DNA of 64,000 nucleotides, from NCBI GenBank assembly GCA_963971285.1, contig OZ020244.1:3410001-3474000 (forward strand), given 5' to 3'. The translations under genes were made by a program, and so were the position numbers. This document shows, piece after piece, positions 33,346 to 42,530 of this stretch. How positions within the stretch are numbered: the first letter of the stretch is position 1; every line of letters begins with the position of its first letter. This DNA comes from Astropecten irregularis (lineage: Eukaryota > Echinodermata > Asteroidea > Paxillosida > Astropectinidae). A model generated the notes under the pieces. The model worked only from the letters and a program-made list of their open reading frames with translations. It was not told the origin of the DNA and did not search any database.

Positions 33346-33526
33346 CATTGAAATGTGAACAAAGAAAAATTGACTGGAACGAGATTAGAACAGGCAGCCT
33401 CCTGAATACCTTACAGGCGCTCTACCAACTGAGCTATCCATCCCTACGTTGGCGGTGTCCCAAATAGTCAATTATCTTTGCTCGTTTGGCAGTCAGAAGC
33501 CATGAAGCCACGCACACACCACCATA
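33346..33526 (-). mobile_element. tRNA-like SINE (family S), partial
   Basis: Minus-strand head with AGCTCAGTTGGTAGAGCGC. The B-box is degraded (CTGTTCTAATCTCG). The leader up to GTGTGTGCGTGGCTTCATGG is kept. Confidence 0.7.
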
Positions 33527-33628
33527 AGTTACGATGAGGTTTGACAACTTACTCCATAACCAATAGGCTCTGTCCCTATATACGTTTTTCAAACTTTAAG
33601 AACGTTTTATATTAATTTTGTTTTACAG

Positions 33629-34016
33629 CTCGAGACACCATCTATAACGGTTGGTTGTCTTAAACTGCTGAGATGGACCACACGAAATGTCCGAGAATCA
33701 CTTGCCCGAGGGGCCGAACGTTATTTGGCAGCGATCAACCTTTCTCAGCACGTTCGGCCTTGGCACCTGACGTGACGCTGGCTAACGGTCAACTTGACAT
33801 TCATTACGGTGGGAGCTTCCCTTCAAGCCATCGCACCCAGAACGGACGCCAATGGACAATCCATCCATTTAATGGACGTAATTATTACACGGATGAACTC
33901 TTCATTGCTCATTCAGCGTCAGAAGTCTTGCTTTGGCGATGTGGCAGGACAACCAAAGACTCAGGGCTGGGACAACTGACCATCTCCGCGGTCTCATGTA
34001 TTGATTACGACGCCAA
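33629..34016 (+). CDS. Putative exon with cadherin-like end
   Basis: The acceptor is TTTTGTTTTACAG and the donor is GCCAA|GTGAGT. An in-frame TAA at 33661 means that, if coding, translation starts at ATG 33673 (context GAGATGG, good) and stays open for 114 codons to the donor. The C-terminal part reads DSGLGQLTISAVSCIDYDA; G-x-L-x-I followed by a D-Y-D near the end is like the middle of a cadherin repeat, where an exon break before a Y-x-L-x-V strand would be expected. The N-terminal part (CPRITCPRGRTLFG, LDIHYGGSF) is not recognised. A damaged inverted copy lies at 39177-39426. The frame differs by 1 bp between copies over TKDSGLGQL, so this copy may also be altered. Confidence 0.4.
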
Positions 34017-34031
34017 GTGAGTTCAGTCACT

Positions 34032-34360
34032 TCAAAGGTAATATCATACTTGTTTTTGTCAAAGAAATGCAGATATATTGGCAAAAAATATCACGGAAGA
34101 TACAATTACAGTCAAAATGAAAATATCAGTCCCATACGGTACAGACTTACCGGCTTACGGTAACGCCCGCGGAATTATCTTTTCACCATTACATTTGATC
34201 TTTTAACGATCAAAAATATTTTCGGTCGTTGCTCTTACTAATTTCTTGATAAATACACAATTTCACGCGGAAAATTGTTAACGGTATGTTTTTACCATCA
34301 CCATCTTTATACCCTGTAGGTTAGCCTATATACAGGTAAATCTGTGAACTTTTCTGTTTG
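34032..34360 (+). mobile_element. M1 MITE in the putative intron
   Basis: AAGGTAATATCATACTTG, then the M1 body with GATCTTTTAACGATC. It lies 15 bp past the donor of the preceding exon and is part of the inverted duplication with 38816-39156. Confidence 0.68.
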
Positions 34361-34462
34361 GTTTCGGAAATGAAACCAACTAATAACTCCCGTAACAACA
34401 ATCCCAAACTGCAGCGGATTAGGCCTATGTCTACAGCCTATTGCTTGATAATGTTATAAGAA

Positions 34463-34632
34463 TGTTTTCTTTGAACAAAACAAAAATTAACTTGAATAGG
34501 ATTCGAACCAGCGATCTCCGGACTCAGCGCTCTTACCAACTGAGCTATCCAGCCCTATGTTGGTGGTGCCCTTAATCGTTAATTATCTTTGTTAATTGTG
34601 GCAGTCAGAAGCCACTCACATTCGGAATTATT
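34463..34632 (-). mobile_element. tRNA-like SINE (family S), partial
   Basis: Minus strand: GCTCAGTTGGTAAGAGCGCT and CTGGTTCGAATCCTATTC. Leader to GGCTTCTGACTGCCAC. Confidence 0.7.
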
Positions 34633-35041
34633 TCAGTCCAACTAATTAAAGCCGGCTCCTATAAAATCAATCATTTTATTCTTTTGGTTTTTGTTTAGCT
34701 TTTATGTAATTGTTTCAAAACCGAAAAATTAATGAACAAACCGTTTAAAATGCAGCATGGTATAAGTAATTATATACCTGCATTTTTTGTAATGAATTAA
34801 ACCACTTGACTTCATACTTGCGAAACATTCTTCAGTTTTCATTGAAAAGACTAGCTCGGTGAAACTGCCTATGCATTGTTGTGAAACATCGTCCATTGAA
34901 TTACGTAACATTGTAATACATGTATATGCATGTACTATCCTTATTATTACTACTACTTCGGCCATGTTTCTGTAAAGCTAGCGTTGTTGATGTAATTAGG
35001 AACAGCAAACAACGCGCATACGGTACAAATTAATGCTGCAT
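34633..35041. other. No gene recognised
   Basis: AT-rich. The minus ORF at 34729-34965 has no domain. Confidence 0.35.
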
Positions 35042-35417
35042 TTAAAGTATAATACATGATTGGTAAAGGTCACAGAACAGCACTTACACTTTGTCTGATC
35101 AAACATGTACATCAAATAATAAACCTGTAAAAGATTTGAGCTCAATTAGACGAGAAAATAGCGAAAACCCGACTCAGTTTGTCTTATAAAACATAAAAAA
35201 TTGTTTTGATCTTACCCCGAGATCAAAACTATTTTCGGTCTTTGTTTTACTCTTTTCTGAATAAATACACCATTTCAGTCGGAAATAGTTTCACGGTATG
35301 TTTCTACCAGCACCATCTTCATAAATTATCTTGAAAGTTAAATCTGTGAACATTTTTATTAGATTGGTAACATACCCTAATTTAGGGTATGTTACCAATC
35401 CTGCACTATACCTTTAA
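35042..35417 (+). mobile_element. M2 MITE, full length
   Basis: TTAA|AGTATAATACATGATTGGT at left and CCAATCCTGCACTATACCT|TTAA at right. An internal near-palindrome GGTAACATACCCTAATTTAG sits near 35369. Confidence 0.8.
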
Positions 35418-36050
35418 GTTCCCCAAAATCGTAATGTGATCGTGAGATCTTGAGTAATAAATTATTTGGAACCGAGTTAATTTGTATCGGATCTCGTCCC
35501 TTGTGTTGCTCCCATGGCACCCGTACAGTTGTTTCCCACGACACAAAAATAAGACGAAAGAAATAAGGGTCGATAAAAACAGCAACAAAACGGAAAGTAC
35601 TTGCCTTTACCAAAGATCTTGTCACAATCAGAGACAGTGTGTATTCAATAGCGCTGCAACACGATTAGAGATATAAACTTTGAGTTTATACGGTGACCGT
35701 ATTATTATTAACTTGATTCTTCAAATTCCTCCTTGATATTTTGGGCCTACTCATCAGACCTGTGTCTTCTTTCCTCCATGCTAAGACCTCGCAGTGAATA
35801 ATTCAAGTCACAAACACAGACCGATGGATATTTCACAGACTGACAATTAAATAATTTGCAGGTACCAGCCATGTGACTTAGGCTATATTAGCATATGAAC
35901 GCTGGTGGGGCTCTGCTACGTCTTTGCAGTCAAGAAATTGAAATGATCTGAATCTCGACCTATGGGATTTTGTGAAAAAAATTATCAGCGCAAACTGCAC
36001 CGCAAGGCGCTTCTCTCATTAGGCCTATGGGTCATTCTGTGCAATAGATT
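35418..36050. other. No gene recognised
   Basis: No exon or repeat is assigned. Confidence 0.35.
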
Positions 36051-36436
36051 TTAAAGGCATTGCATACGTTTGGTAATGACTCTGAAAATTTATGGCAATA
36101 AAAACTTACTTGGTGAGAATTGTACAGCTGCTTTGCATAGTATAATGCATATTGAGAAACGTTCAATTCGAAGTACCGCGGTTATGGAAAAATATGTCAC
36201 TTTTTATCTCCAAAAATTATGAATCTGAGAAGCGTTATGGCCGTAACGCTTCTCAGCTATTGACTAACTGTTCTCTGGCGTGAAATAACCGCTCTAGTTT
36301 GTCGCCAAAATCTCAAAAACGCTACCACCTTTTGAATTGAAACTTTCACAGGTTAGTTTTATGGTATATATATTCAATTTTATTGGTTTGAAACAAACAG
36401 TAGGCTCAAATTACCAAACGTATGCAATCCCTTTAA
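36051..36436. mobile_element. MITE family M3, copy 2
   Basis: TTAA|AGGCATTGCATACGTTTGG and CCAAACGTATGCAATCCCT|TTAA. It differs from 6863-7246 at roughly a dozen positions, so the pair is young. Confidence 0.85.
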
Positions 36437-36487
36437 CTCAAATCTGTACGTAGGCATATCCATTTAAGTATCAAAGATTAAAGAACG

Positions 36488-36666
36488 CAAGGTAATATCA
36501 TACATGTACTTTGGTTTTTGTCAAAGAAATACAGATTCATGGGCAAAAATATCAAGACAGATACAATAACAGTCATCTGTGAAATTTCATTCCCATCATG
36601 CCCACTTTTTGAGAAAACAGTTAAAAATAGCCACAGTATTTCTTAAGTCTTTTCTCTTTTATTTTT
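36488..36666 (+). mobile_element. M1 MITE, 5' half
   Basis: AGGTAATATCATACATGTAC then CTTTGGTTTTTGTCAAAGAA through CACAGTATTTCTTAAG. It stops at TTTATTTTTGAATTTTAC. Confidence 0.65.
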
Positions 36667-37342
36667 GAATTTTACAAAAGCCTGAGCTACATGTAGGCCT
36701 ACACTGTGGTGATGTGTAGACCTATGTCAGTGATACTGGACATTGAGTAATTGCGTTAATTAGCTTTGTAAAATCCGCACTTCCACCTCATCACTTTTTA
36801 AATCACAGACGTGCAGTATACCAAAACATCGAAATACTCGCACAATTGCATTGTATAGGCCCCTATCCTTTGGACATAACATCACGTTCTAATAATGTCG
36901 TTGTGGAATTACAACACTATTACAGCTAAGTTATACCCAGTTAGGGCCTAGGCCTATACACTAATCCCTCGTAAACTTTTTCTCAAAGTAAGTGAGTGAC
37001 GAGCACACACGAGCTTGTTGTGTAGTAAATACATTAATTAAGTAGGCCTACACAGGCCTATGGATGATGCATTTAAAAACAAAGAAGACATCCTACCTTG
37101 CCTTAAAAACACAGGTAAGGCCGAATTCGGTCTAAACGTCTGCCCAAAATCCAGGTGTGGCGTAGGCCTACGTGGGCTATAATTGCCACAAAGTAACTAA
37201 CAGGTTCGCAATCTCTAACAATGCAAAGGTATTTGCACTGTAACTGTAAGGTTTCAGTAGCCTATTGCATGAAAAGGTATGCACTAGTAAACACCATTGT
37301 GGTGAACTGCAGTAAAGGGTTAGTTAATTGCACTTCCCAGCC
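36667..37342. other. No gene recognised; TAGGCCTA-rich
   Basis: Many short TAGGCCTA palindromes. No exon is seen. Confidence 0.35.
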
Positions 37343-37682
37343 TTAAAGGTAGTATCATACTTCCGTTTAACGTAAGAGACCAATTTTCACAGCAGGCTAT
37401 GGAGATGGTGGTGGTAGGAACCTTTTTTCTTCTGCCTGAAATGGTGTCTTTATCCAGAAATTACTTTAGTAAAACAACGACCGAAAATCCAATATGAATA
37501 GATCAAAAATAAAAGAAAAAAGACTTCAGAAATACTGTTGCTGTTTTTCACTGTTGCCTCAAAAAGTGGGCACCGTTTGGGACTGAAATTGTCACAGATG
37601 ACTGATGCTGTATCTTCTTTGATAATTTTGCCCATCAATTTGTATTTCCTTGATAAAAACCAAAGTATGATACTACCTTTAA
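37343..37682 (-). mobile_element. M1 MITE, full length
   Basis: TTAA|AGGTAGTATCATACTTCCG and CCAAAGTATGATACTACCT|TTAA. Confidence 0.8.
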
Positions 37683-37989
37683 ATACATAACAAAAAAGCA
37701 ATTTTGGTTATGGACTGAATTGAAGCGTGAAGTTCACGTACAGTATTGAAAAGATTTCATTGTGGACATAAAAAATATCTCTTTGGGAAGTGGCGAAGCG
37801 AGGTGATTTCTTCCTGTTTTGCTCAGTTTCCACTTACAGGTGTAGTTAAAGTATTTATAGAATGTAATATTGCTTACCTGGAGTCCAAAAACTTTCCAAA
37901 AGTACCAGGAAAGAAAACTACGTCTAAAGTTCTGACATCGGAAACTTTTGGTGGGCGGTGACCAAAAGTTTATTCCTGTGAATGTCAAA

Positions 37990-38033
37990 TAGCGCCACCA
38001 ATTGGCTGATATCAAAAACACTCACTAAACAAG
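37990..38033 (+). promoter_or_regulatory. Promoter-like NF-Y and YY1 motifs
   Basis: CACCAATTGGCTG at ~37995 carries an inverted CCAAT pair (NF-Y-like). Some 35 bp on, ACAAGATGGCGCTAACG matches the YY1 consensus AAGATGGCG placed over an ATG, as in many TATA-less animal promoters with the start codon inside the YY1 site. The evidence is motif-only. Confidence 0.4.
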
Positions 38034-38122
38034 ATGGCGCTAACGTCAAAATGGGAACAGATGTCAATCTCGAAAGAGTTGTTACAATCAGTTTTCTATT
38101 TACTTAAGGCTACAGAAAAGAC
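38034..38122 (+). CDS. Possible first coding exon
   Basis: ATG at 38034 lies in a strong context (ACAAGATGG). The frame reads MALTSKWEQM, SISKELLQSVFYLLK, ATEK and would stop at 38124, but a GTAAAA donor at 38123 could end the exon first (phase 2). No family is recognised. Placement directly under an NF-Y/YY1 pair is the main reason to call it. Whether it belongs with the cadherin-like exons downstream is unknown; it has no signal peptide. Confidence 0.35.
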
Positions 38123-38815
38123 GTAAAAGTTTCTAGAAGCAGAAGGTCTGTCCGGGAGCTTTCTAGTTCGAGAGGTAGGTCGCTAGGTAAGCTTTAAGTT
38201 AGTTTAAACTAACTTGGAAGCTGGACTTGGTGGGCGTAGGCCAAGACGTAAACATTAAACATTGTTCATGTCATTGGAGGCAGTATTGGTCTGACGGTAG
38301 TAAAAAGTAGTACTAGGCCTAGCTAAGCACCACACGTACGGCTGACTTATTAACTTGAAGAGCTTTGAAATTATTTGATGGGGGATACCTGAACTGAGTC
38401 CACCTAAAAGCACATAGGCCTACTCAAGAGGAACACCAACAACGTATTTCGGTTCAGTTACTGAAGTTAGGCCTACTCTTTCTGAATTTTTTTTTATTTC
38501 ATTAGGCCTCAGTTCAGATACCGTTATAGGCCTACGTCCCCTTTTTTTCTTCGTTTTTTTTACAATTCAAAAATTAGGCCTACTTTCAACAACTAAGCAA
38601 CCCATCTTACTTACTTCTTACTTCTTACTTCTGATTTTTCCTAGTTTCGGGAGTTTTGAAAATTGAGTCACAATCTCGCTCAGCGACCTGGCAGTTTATT
38701 GCTTACATGTGCGCCATTATAACTTTCCGTTGCGTGCGTGTTGTCGTTCTTCATGGCCCAGGATCAGGGTTGATAAAAATCATGATTTAAAAAGAAAGAA
38801 AAATTATTTATTTCA
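38123..38815. other. Putative intron; TAGGCCTA-rich
   Basis: Repeated TAGGCCTACT-like strings and a pyrimidine run near 38550. Other donor-like sites (AGAG|GTAGGT, CTAG|GTAAGC) at 38174-38192 could extend the first exon if it is non-coding. Confidence 0.3.
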
Positions 38816-39156
38816 GGTAATTTCATACTTTGCTTTTTGTCAAAGAAAATTTAGCAGATTTCTTGGGCAAAAATATTAAGATGTATACGGTATTACGGTA
38901 ACCTTGGTAACAGTCATCTGTGAATTTCCCAGTCCCATACAGTGGCCAGATGGTGATTGTAGAAACAAACCGTTAACATTCTTCTGCCTGAAATGCTTAT
39001 CCAGAAAAGAGTAAAACCAATGTTTTCTCATAAAGTGTGCACCATATGGGACTGGGAATGTCACTGGTGACTGTTACTGTATCTTTCTTGATATATTTGT
39101 TCATGAATCTGTATTTCTTTGACAAATAGCCAAACTTACCAAAGTATGATTTATCT
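38816..39156. mobile_element. M1 MITE foldback (two 5' ends)
   Basis: AGGTAATTTCATACTTTGC at left, then an inverted second M1 5' end (GACTGTTACTGTATCTTTCT to ACCAAAGTATGAT). It lies directly next to the donor of the pseudo-exon at 39177, mirroring the + strand copy at 34032. Confidence 0.65.
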
Positions 39157-39176
39157 GAAAAAGTGACAAAACTCAC

Positions 39177-39426
39177 TTGGCGTCGTAATCAATACTCGAG
39201 ACTGCGGAAATGGTCAGTTGTCCCAGGCTTGAGTCTTTGTTGTCCTGCCACTTCGCCAAAGCAAGACCTCTGACGCTGAATGAGCAATGAAGAGTTCACC
39301 CGTGCAATATTACGTCAATTAAATGGATGAACTGTCCATTTGCATCCGCTCTGGGTGCGACGGCCCGGAGTAAAGTTTATGCCGTAATGAATGTCAAGTT
39401 GACCGCTAGCCAGCGTATGAAATTAC
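39177..39426 (-). pseudogene. Inverted, disabled copy of the 33.6-kb exon
   Basis: The minus strand, from acceptor CCAACTCTTACAG to donor GCCAA|GTGAGT, aligns to the 3' two thirds of the 33629-34016 exon (shared: LDIHYG, HPFN, LGQLTISAVS, IDYDA). A GGA to TGA change after HPFN gives a stop, followed by a 1-bp deletion. In the last third this copy reads KWQDNKDSSLGQLTISAVSS, which looks more cadherin-like than the other copy. Both copies have an M1 element just past the donor, so exon and intron were duplicated together in inverted orientation. Confidence 0.65.
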
Positions 39427-39704
39427 CTGTAAGAGTTGGAGATTAATGTCCATTTTTGGCAAATATTGCAAGTGCACTGTTTGAATGAACTGCTTGTCCT
39501 GATTGCTATTGTTTTGTCCATAAACACAGTAGATGATTCCTGAGCCAACTCTTATTGAGGATTCAGCAATTGACCGTTCATGAGATGGCATTACATACCA
39601 GCCTACACGTATGCTTGGAGCTGTTTGGACTGAAACAAGGTACGTAGACTAGACACTATGATAAGGCACAAGAAAGGGGAAGTCATGTATAATGCTGTCA
39701 ATTT
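39427..39704. other. No gene recognised
   Basis: Nothing assignable between the pseudo-exon and M9. Confidence 0.35.
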
Positions 39705-40205
39705 GGAGCCTTTTCCAAACCCCGGCTCTGGCTCAGGCTTCCGCTTATATGCTGAAAATGTTGGCTAATCATCAAATAACCACAAGGGAAACTGACTGAA
39801 TTTTTAATGTCATTGAAAAGTGAACAAAGAAAAAATTGACCGGTGGGTGTGTGCGTGGTTTCATGGCTTCTGACTGCCAAACGAACAAAGATAATTGACT
39901 ATTGGGGTCACCACCAACATAGGGCTGGATGGCTCAGTTGGTAGAGCGTCTGTACGGTATTCAGGAGGTCGTCGTTTGGAATCCCGCTCCAGTCAATTTT
40001 TCTTTGTTCACTTTTCAATGAAAATGTTGGCTGTCGGTTTTCATTGAAGCTGCTGAAGCTCTATTTTCTTTTCCAAAGCAGATAGTCTATATGTACTTCA
40101 AAATCCGTAGCCAAAAGCCTCTATTTTGATAACCGTCATTTTAGAATGGATTCATGAAAAGGAGCCAGAGCCAGCACCTGAGCCGGAGCCGAGGTTTGGA
40201 AAAAG
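39705..40205. mobile_element. M9 MITE split by a SINE insertion
   Basis: CCTTTTCCAAACCCCGGCTC on the left and GAGCCGGAGCCGAGGTTTGG on the right are M9 ends. The middle is the family-S insertion at 39768-40017, flanked by TGAAAATGTTGGCT on both sides. Confidence 0.78.
39768..40017 (+). mobile_element. tRNA-like SINE (family S) with inverted inner ends
   Basis: Duplication TGAAAATGTTGGCT at ~39754-39767 and ~40018-40031. Inside, CATTGAAAAGTGAACAAAGA and TCTTTGTTCACTTTTCAATG are inverted and enclose an 80-bp leader and a plus-strand tRNA-like head (GGGCTGGATGGCTCAGTTGG, then a mutated B-box GTTTGGAATCC). A target duplication plus terminal inverted repeats around a tRNA-like core is an unusual combination. 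Confidence 0.7.
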
Positions 40206-40339
40206 CCCTTGGTGTTAAGAATTTCTGCATTCTGAATATTGCAGTTATTATGTTAGAAGCATTTTTGCATGATATCATTGACATACTGTAGTCTTCGTTA
40301 TTACGATAAATCTCACATTAGGCATTGTCCTGCATACAC

Positions 40340-40640
40340 TATACTAAGGAGACCTTATGAGAAGTGCAAACAAATTTGTTTGGATACGCACTTCTCGTAA
40401 TGTCTCCTTACGTGAGAACTTACGAGGAGTGCACACGAAATAGAAGTGCGAAAGTAGAATCGTTGGTACTTTCGCACTTCTATTTCGTTCGCACTTCTCG
40501 TATAAAGGTTCTCCTTATGAGAGACCTTACGAGAAGTGCAAATGAAATAGAAATGCAAAAGTACGAACAATTCTTACACGGTGTTTCCGCAAACTGATCC
40601 ACATACCAACTGTCACCATGCAAAGCCTCAAATCGTTCTT
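40340..40640. repeat. Tandem/inverted TGCGAAAGTACGA repeats with a long hairpin and PLE-like tail
   Basis: GAGAAGTGCAAA, CGAAATAGAAGTGCGAAAGT and their inverses form a hairpin with ~34-bp arms at 40425-40503. The right end GTGTTTCCGCAAACTGATCC and CACCATGCAAAGCCTC matches the piece after the hammerhead-like motif at 8555-8620, where AAGTGCGAAAGTACGAACGA also precedes it. Confidence 0.6.
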
Positions 40641-40691
40641 ATTTTTGATTTGTTTTTGAAATGAACTTAGACGGGGGAGATAAGAACTCAG

Positions 40692-40892
40692 GAAAATGCC
40701 GAGTTGGCCAACGAGGGACGGAGCATCTACTTCTTCACGTGCATGGCATCGGACGGCGATCGCTGAGCAGCCAACATAGTCCAGATCGGGCTGTCAGGCG
40801 ACAATGATAACGCCCTTGAATTCACCCCATCGTCCAAGCACAGCTTGATCATCATAGAGGAGAAGATGTACAGTGATGAGCGACTCTTGCAA
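40692..40892 (+). pseudogene. Cadherin-repeat exon 1 (interrupted)
   Basis: A 201-bp exon with acceptor AAGAACTCAG and donor TTGCAA|GTAAGT, phase 0. The frame reads RSIYFFTCMASDGD (end of one cadherin repeat, Y-x-F-x-x-x-A-S-D-G), then GLSGDNDNALEF (the D-x-N-D-N-A-P-x-F linker with P changed to L), then LIIIEEKMYSDERLLQ (first strands of the next repeat). These linker acids bind calcium in cadherins. One in-frame TGA at 40764 interrupts it. Otherwise the exon structure is intact, so an assembly error, a recent null allele or a pseudogene are all possible. Confidence 0.6.
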
Positions 40893-41049
40893 GTAAGTTT
40901 GCAACTGTTCTTAGGCGCCTTTGCAAAAAGGCCAGGCTGCTGTGGGAACTCGTCAGTTACGACATCACTTTCCCACCATTGCATTCATTAAAACTGTATG
41001 AAAAGGCCGCATTGTTATTATAATTACATATTTTCCATTCTTTCCATAG

Positions 41050-41360
41050 CGCCTGTACTGCAATCAGCAACTGATGATGACGACCCCAAGTCCCCAAACC
41101 CGGTCACTTCTGGCATTGGTACTTCTTTGAAGACAAAAGCATATCGCATTTCTGCATTGACATCCAGTCAGGGGTCATAACGGTCAACTCAAACAACCTG
41201 GACTGGGACAAGCAAGGCGTCTACCCCTTGGCAGTCAATGCCATCGTCCGAGGCAGCCCTGCATGGAACAGAAGCTGAAGGTAGACCATCGTTTCTCTGG
41301 ACGTTAGCAACAAGCCGCCAACATGTAACAAAAATGAACCGACTGGAGAGGTCTATGAAA
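41050..41360 (+). pseudogene. Cadherin-repeat exon 2 (frameshifted, two stops)
   Basis: Acceptor TTCTTTCCATAG, donor GAAA|GTAAGT (phase 1). It begins SATDDDDPKSPNPVTSG in one frame, like the A-x-D-x-D of a cadherin repeat, then shifts to another frame reading FCIDIQSGVITVNSNNLDWD, KQGVYPLAVNAIV and, after TGA (41276) and TAG (41282), TIVSLDVSNKPPTC. G-V-I-T-V, L-D-W-D, Y-x-L-x-V-x-A and N-x-P-P-T-C are cadherin hallmarks. The PPTC form is seen in cadherin-related rather than classical cadherins. The exon 1 to exon 2 phase also disagrees, so at least two frame errors exist. Confidence 0.6.
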
Positions 41361-41654
41361 GTAAGTATTGCTCATCATTCCGTTCTCTGGTGGTCAATAT
41401 AATTCTTGCCTGGCTTGTAACTCATTTCCACTTGACTTTGGGAAAAAACCTGTCCTCCACATAATAACCATATTGCCAATTTGATTCAGTGACAAAGTCT
41501 GCACGTGCATTTACTGAGGTTTTCCTGTTTCTCATGAGCTTCAGTGAGAAATGCACTGTACCAATTGGAAAATGTCAAATCAATGCAATTTGTTTTTAAA
41601 CTTTAATGTATGTCTTGTGAAATCCCAATAAGGTTTTGGTATTAAAGTATGCTG

Positions 41655-41985
41655 ATTACTGATGTATTGGGGGGCATAGGTGGCAAGTGCGTTAGGCACT
41701 CGCCTCTCACCAATGTGGCCCGGTTTTGAATCCGGCATGGGTCATATGTGAGTTGAGTTGTGTGTTGGTTCTGTCCTATGCTACGAGGATTTTTCTCCAG
41801 GTGATCCGGTTTTCCTCCCTCCACGAAAATCAAACACTTTCGATCTCAGGCTGTACTCCGTGATTATATATGAGTTGATGTGGCTGGCAGCCAAGGGTGC
41901 CCATGAAAGCCTGCTACTCGATCACGTTGAAGTTGCATCCTTCGCATTTCAGCACCCCAGCTGCCAATAAGGATGATTAGCCTCC
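41655..41985 (+). mobile_element. tRNA-derived SINE, third family
   Basis: tRNA-like head (GGGGGGCATAGGTGGCAAGT, then GGTTTTGAATCCGGC) followed by GAGTTGAGTTGTGTGTTGGT, TTTTCTCCAGGTGATCCGGT and TTCCTCCCTCCACGAAAATC. This body is a central domain found in SINEs of many invertebrates. It sits in the intron between cadherin-like exons 2 and 3. Confidence 0.72.
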
Positions 41986-41999
41986 CAAATTATTGTTAT

Positions 42000-42135
42000 A
42001 TTGCAAGTATGCAAGTAATAAACTGCTGCAAACTGCTCATAAGCCAAAATAATGACCTGGAATTTATAAAAACCAGCCTTCAATAAAGATCCTGCTCAGA
42101 TCGAAATGCGTCAGGCCCTCCTAACTCCAAGCATT
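42000..42135. repeat. Hammerhead-like repeat fragment
   Basis: AATAAACTGCTGCAAACTGC, then GATCCTGCTCAGATCGAAAT and GTCAGGCCCTCCTAACTCC: a single unit of the 60-bp repeat with its usual companion sequence. Confidence 0.6.
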
Positions 42136-42148
42136 TTATTGCAAATAC

Positions 42149-42530
42149 AGTGGAACGCCACTATAACGAACACGCCTGGATGCACAGAGATTGTTTGATA
42201 TAGTGGTCGTTCATTATTGTGAACAATGTTCAGCAGGCCTCCCTATATATTGTACACAAAAATTGGGAGCCAAGGATGATGTTCAATTATATACATGTAA
42301 CAAAATGTTCAGTATAGCGGTGTTCTCTATAGTGGCGTTCCACTATATGAACAAAAAGTGCATCTTAGAAATGTGAGTGGACATTATACAGTGGAAAGCC
42401 GCTATAACGAACATGGCGGGATGCACAGATATTATCCGTTATAGTGGTCATTCGTTATAGTGATTTTATAGAAACATATTCGGTATGTATTGTACACAAA
42501 ATTTGGGAGACATCAGACAAGGATGATGTT
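42149..42530. mobile_element. Two TIR elements that seeded the satellite
   Basis: ACAGTGGAACGCCACTATAA and GTTCTCTATAGTGGCGTTCC bound a first ~200-bp element. A second starts ACAGTGGAAAGCCGCTATAA at 42390. The right-end sequence of these elements is the unit of the array that follows. Confidence 0.65.
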
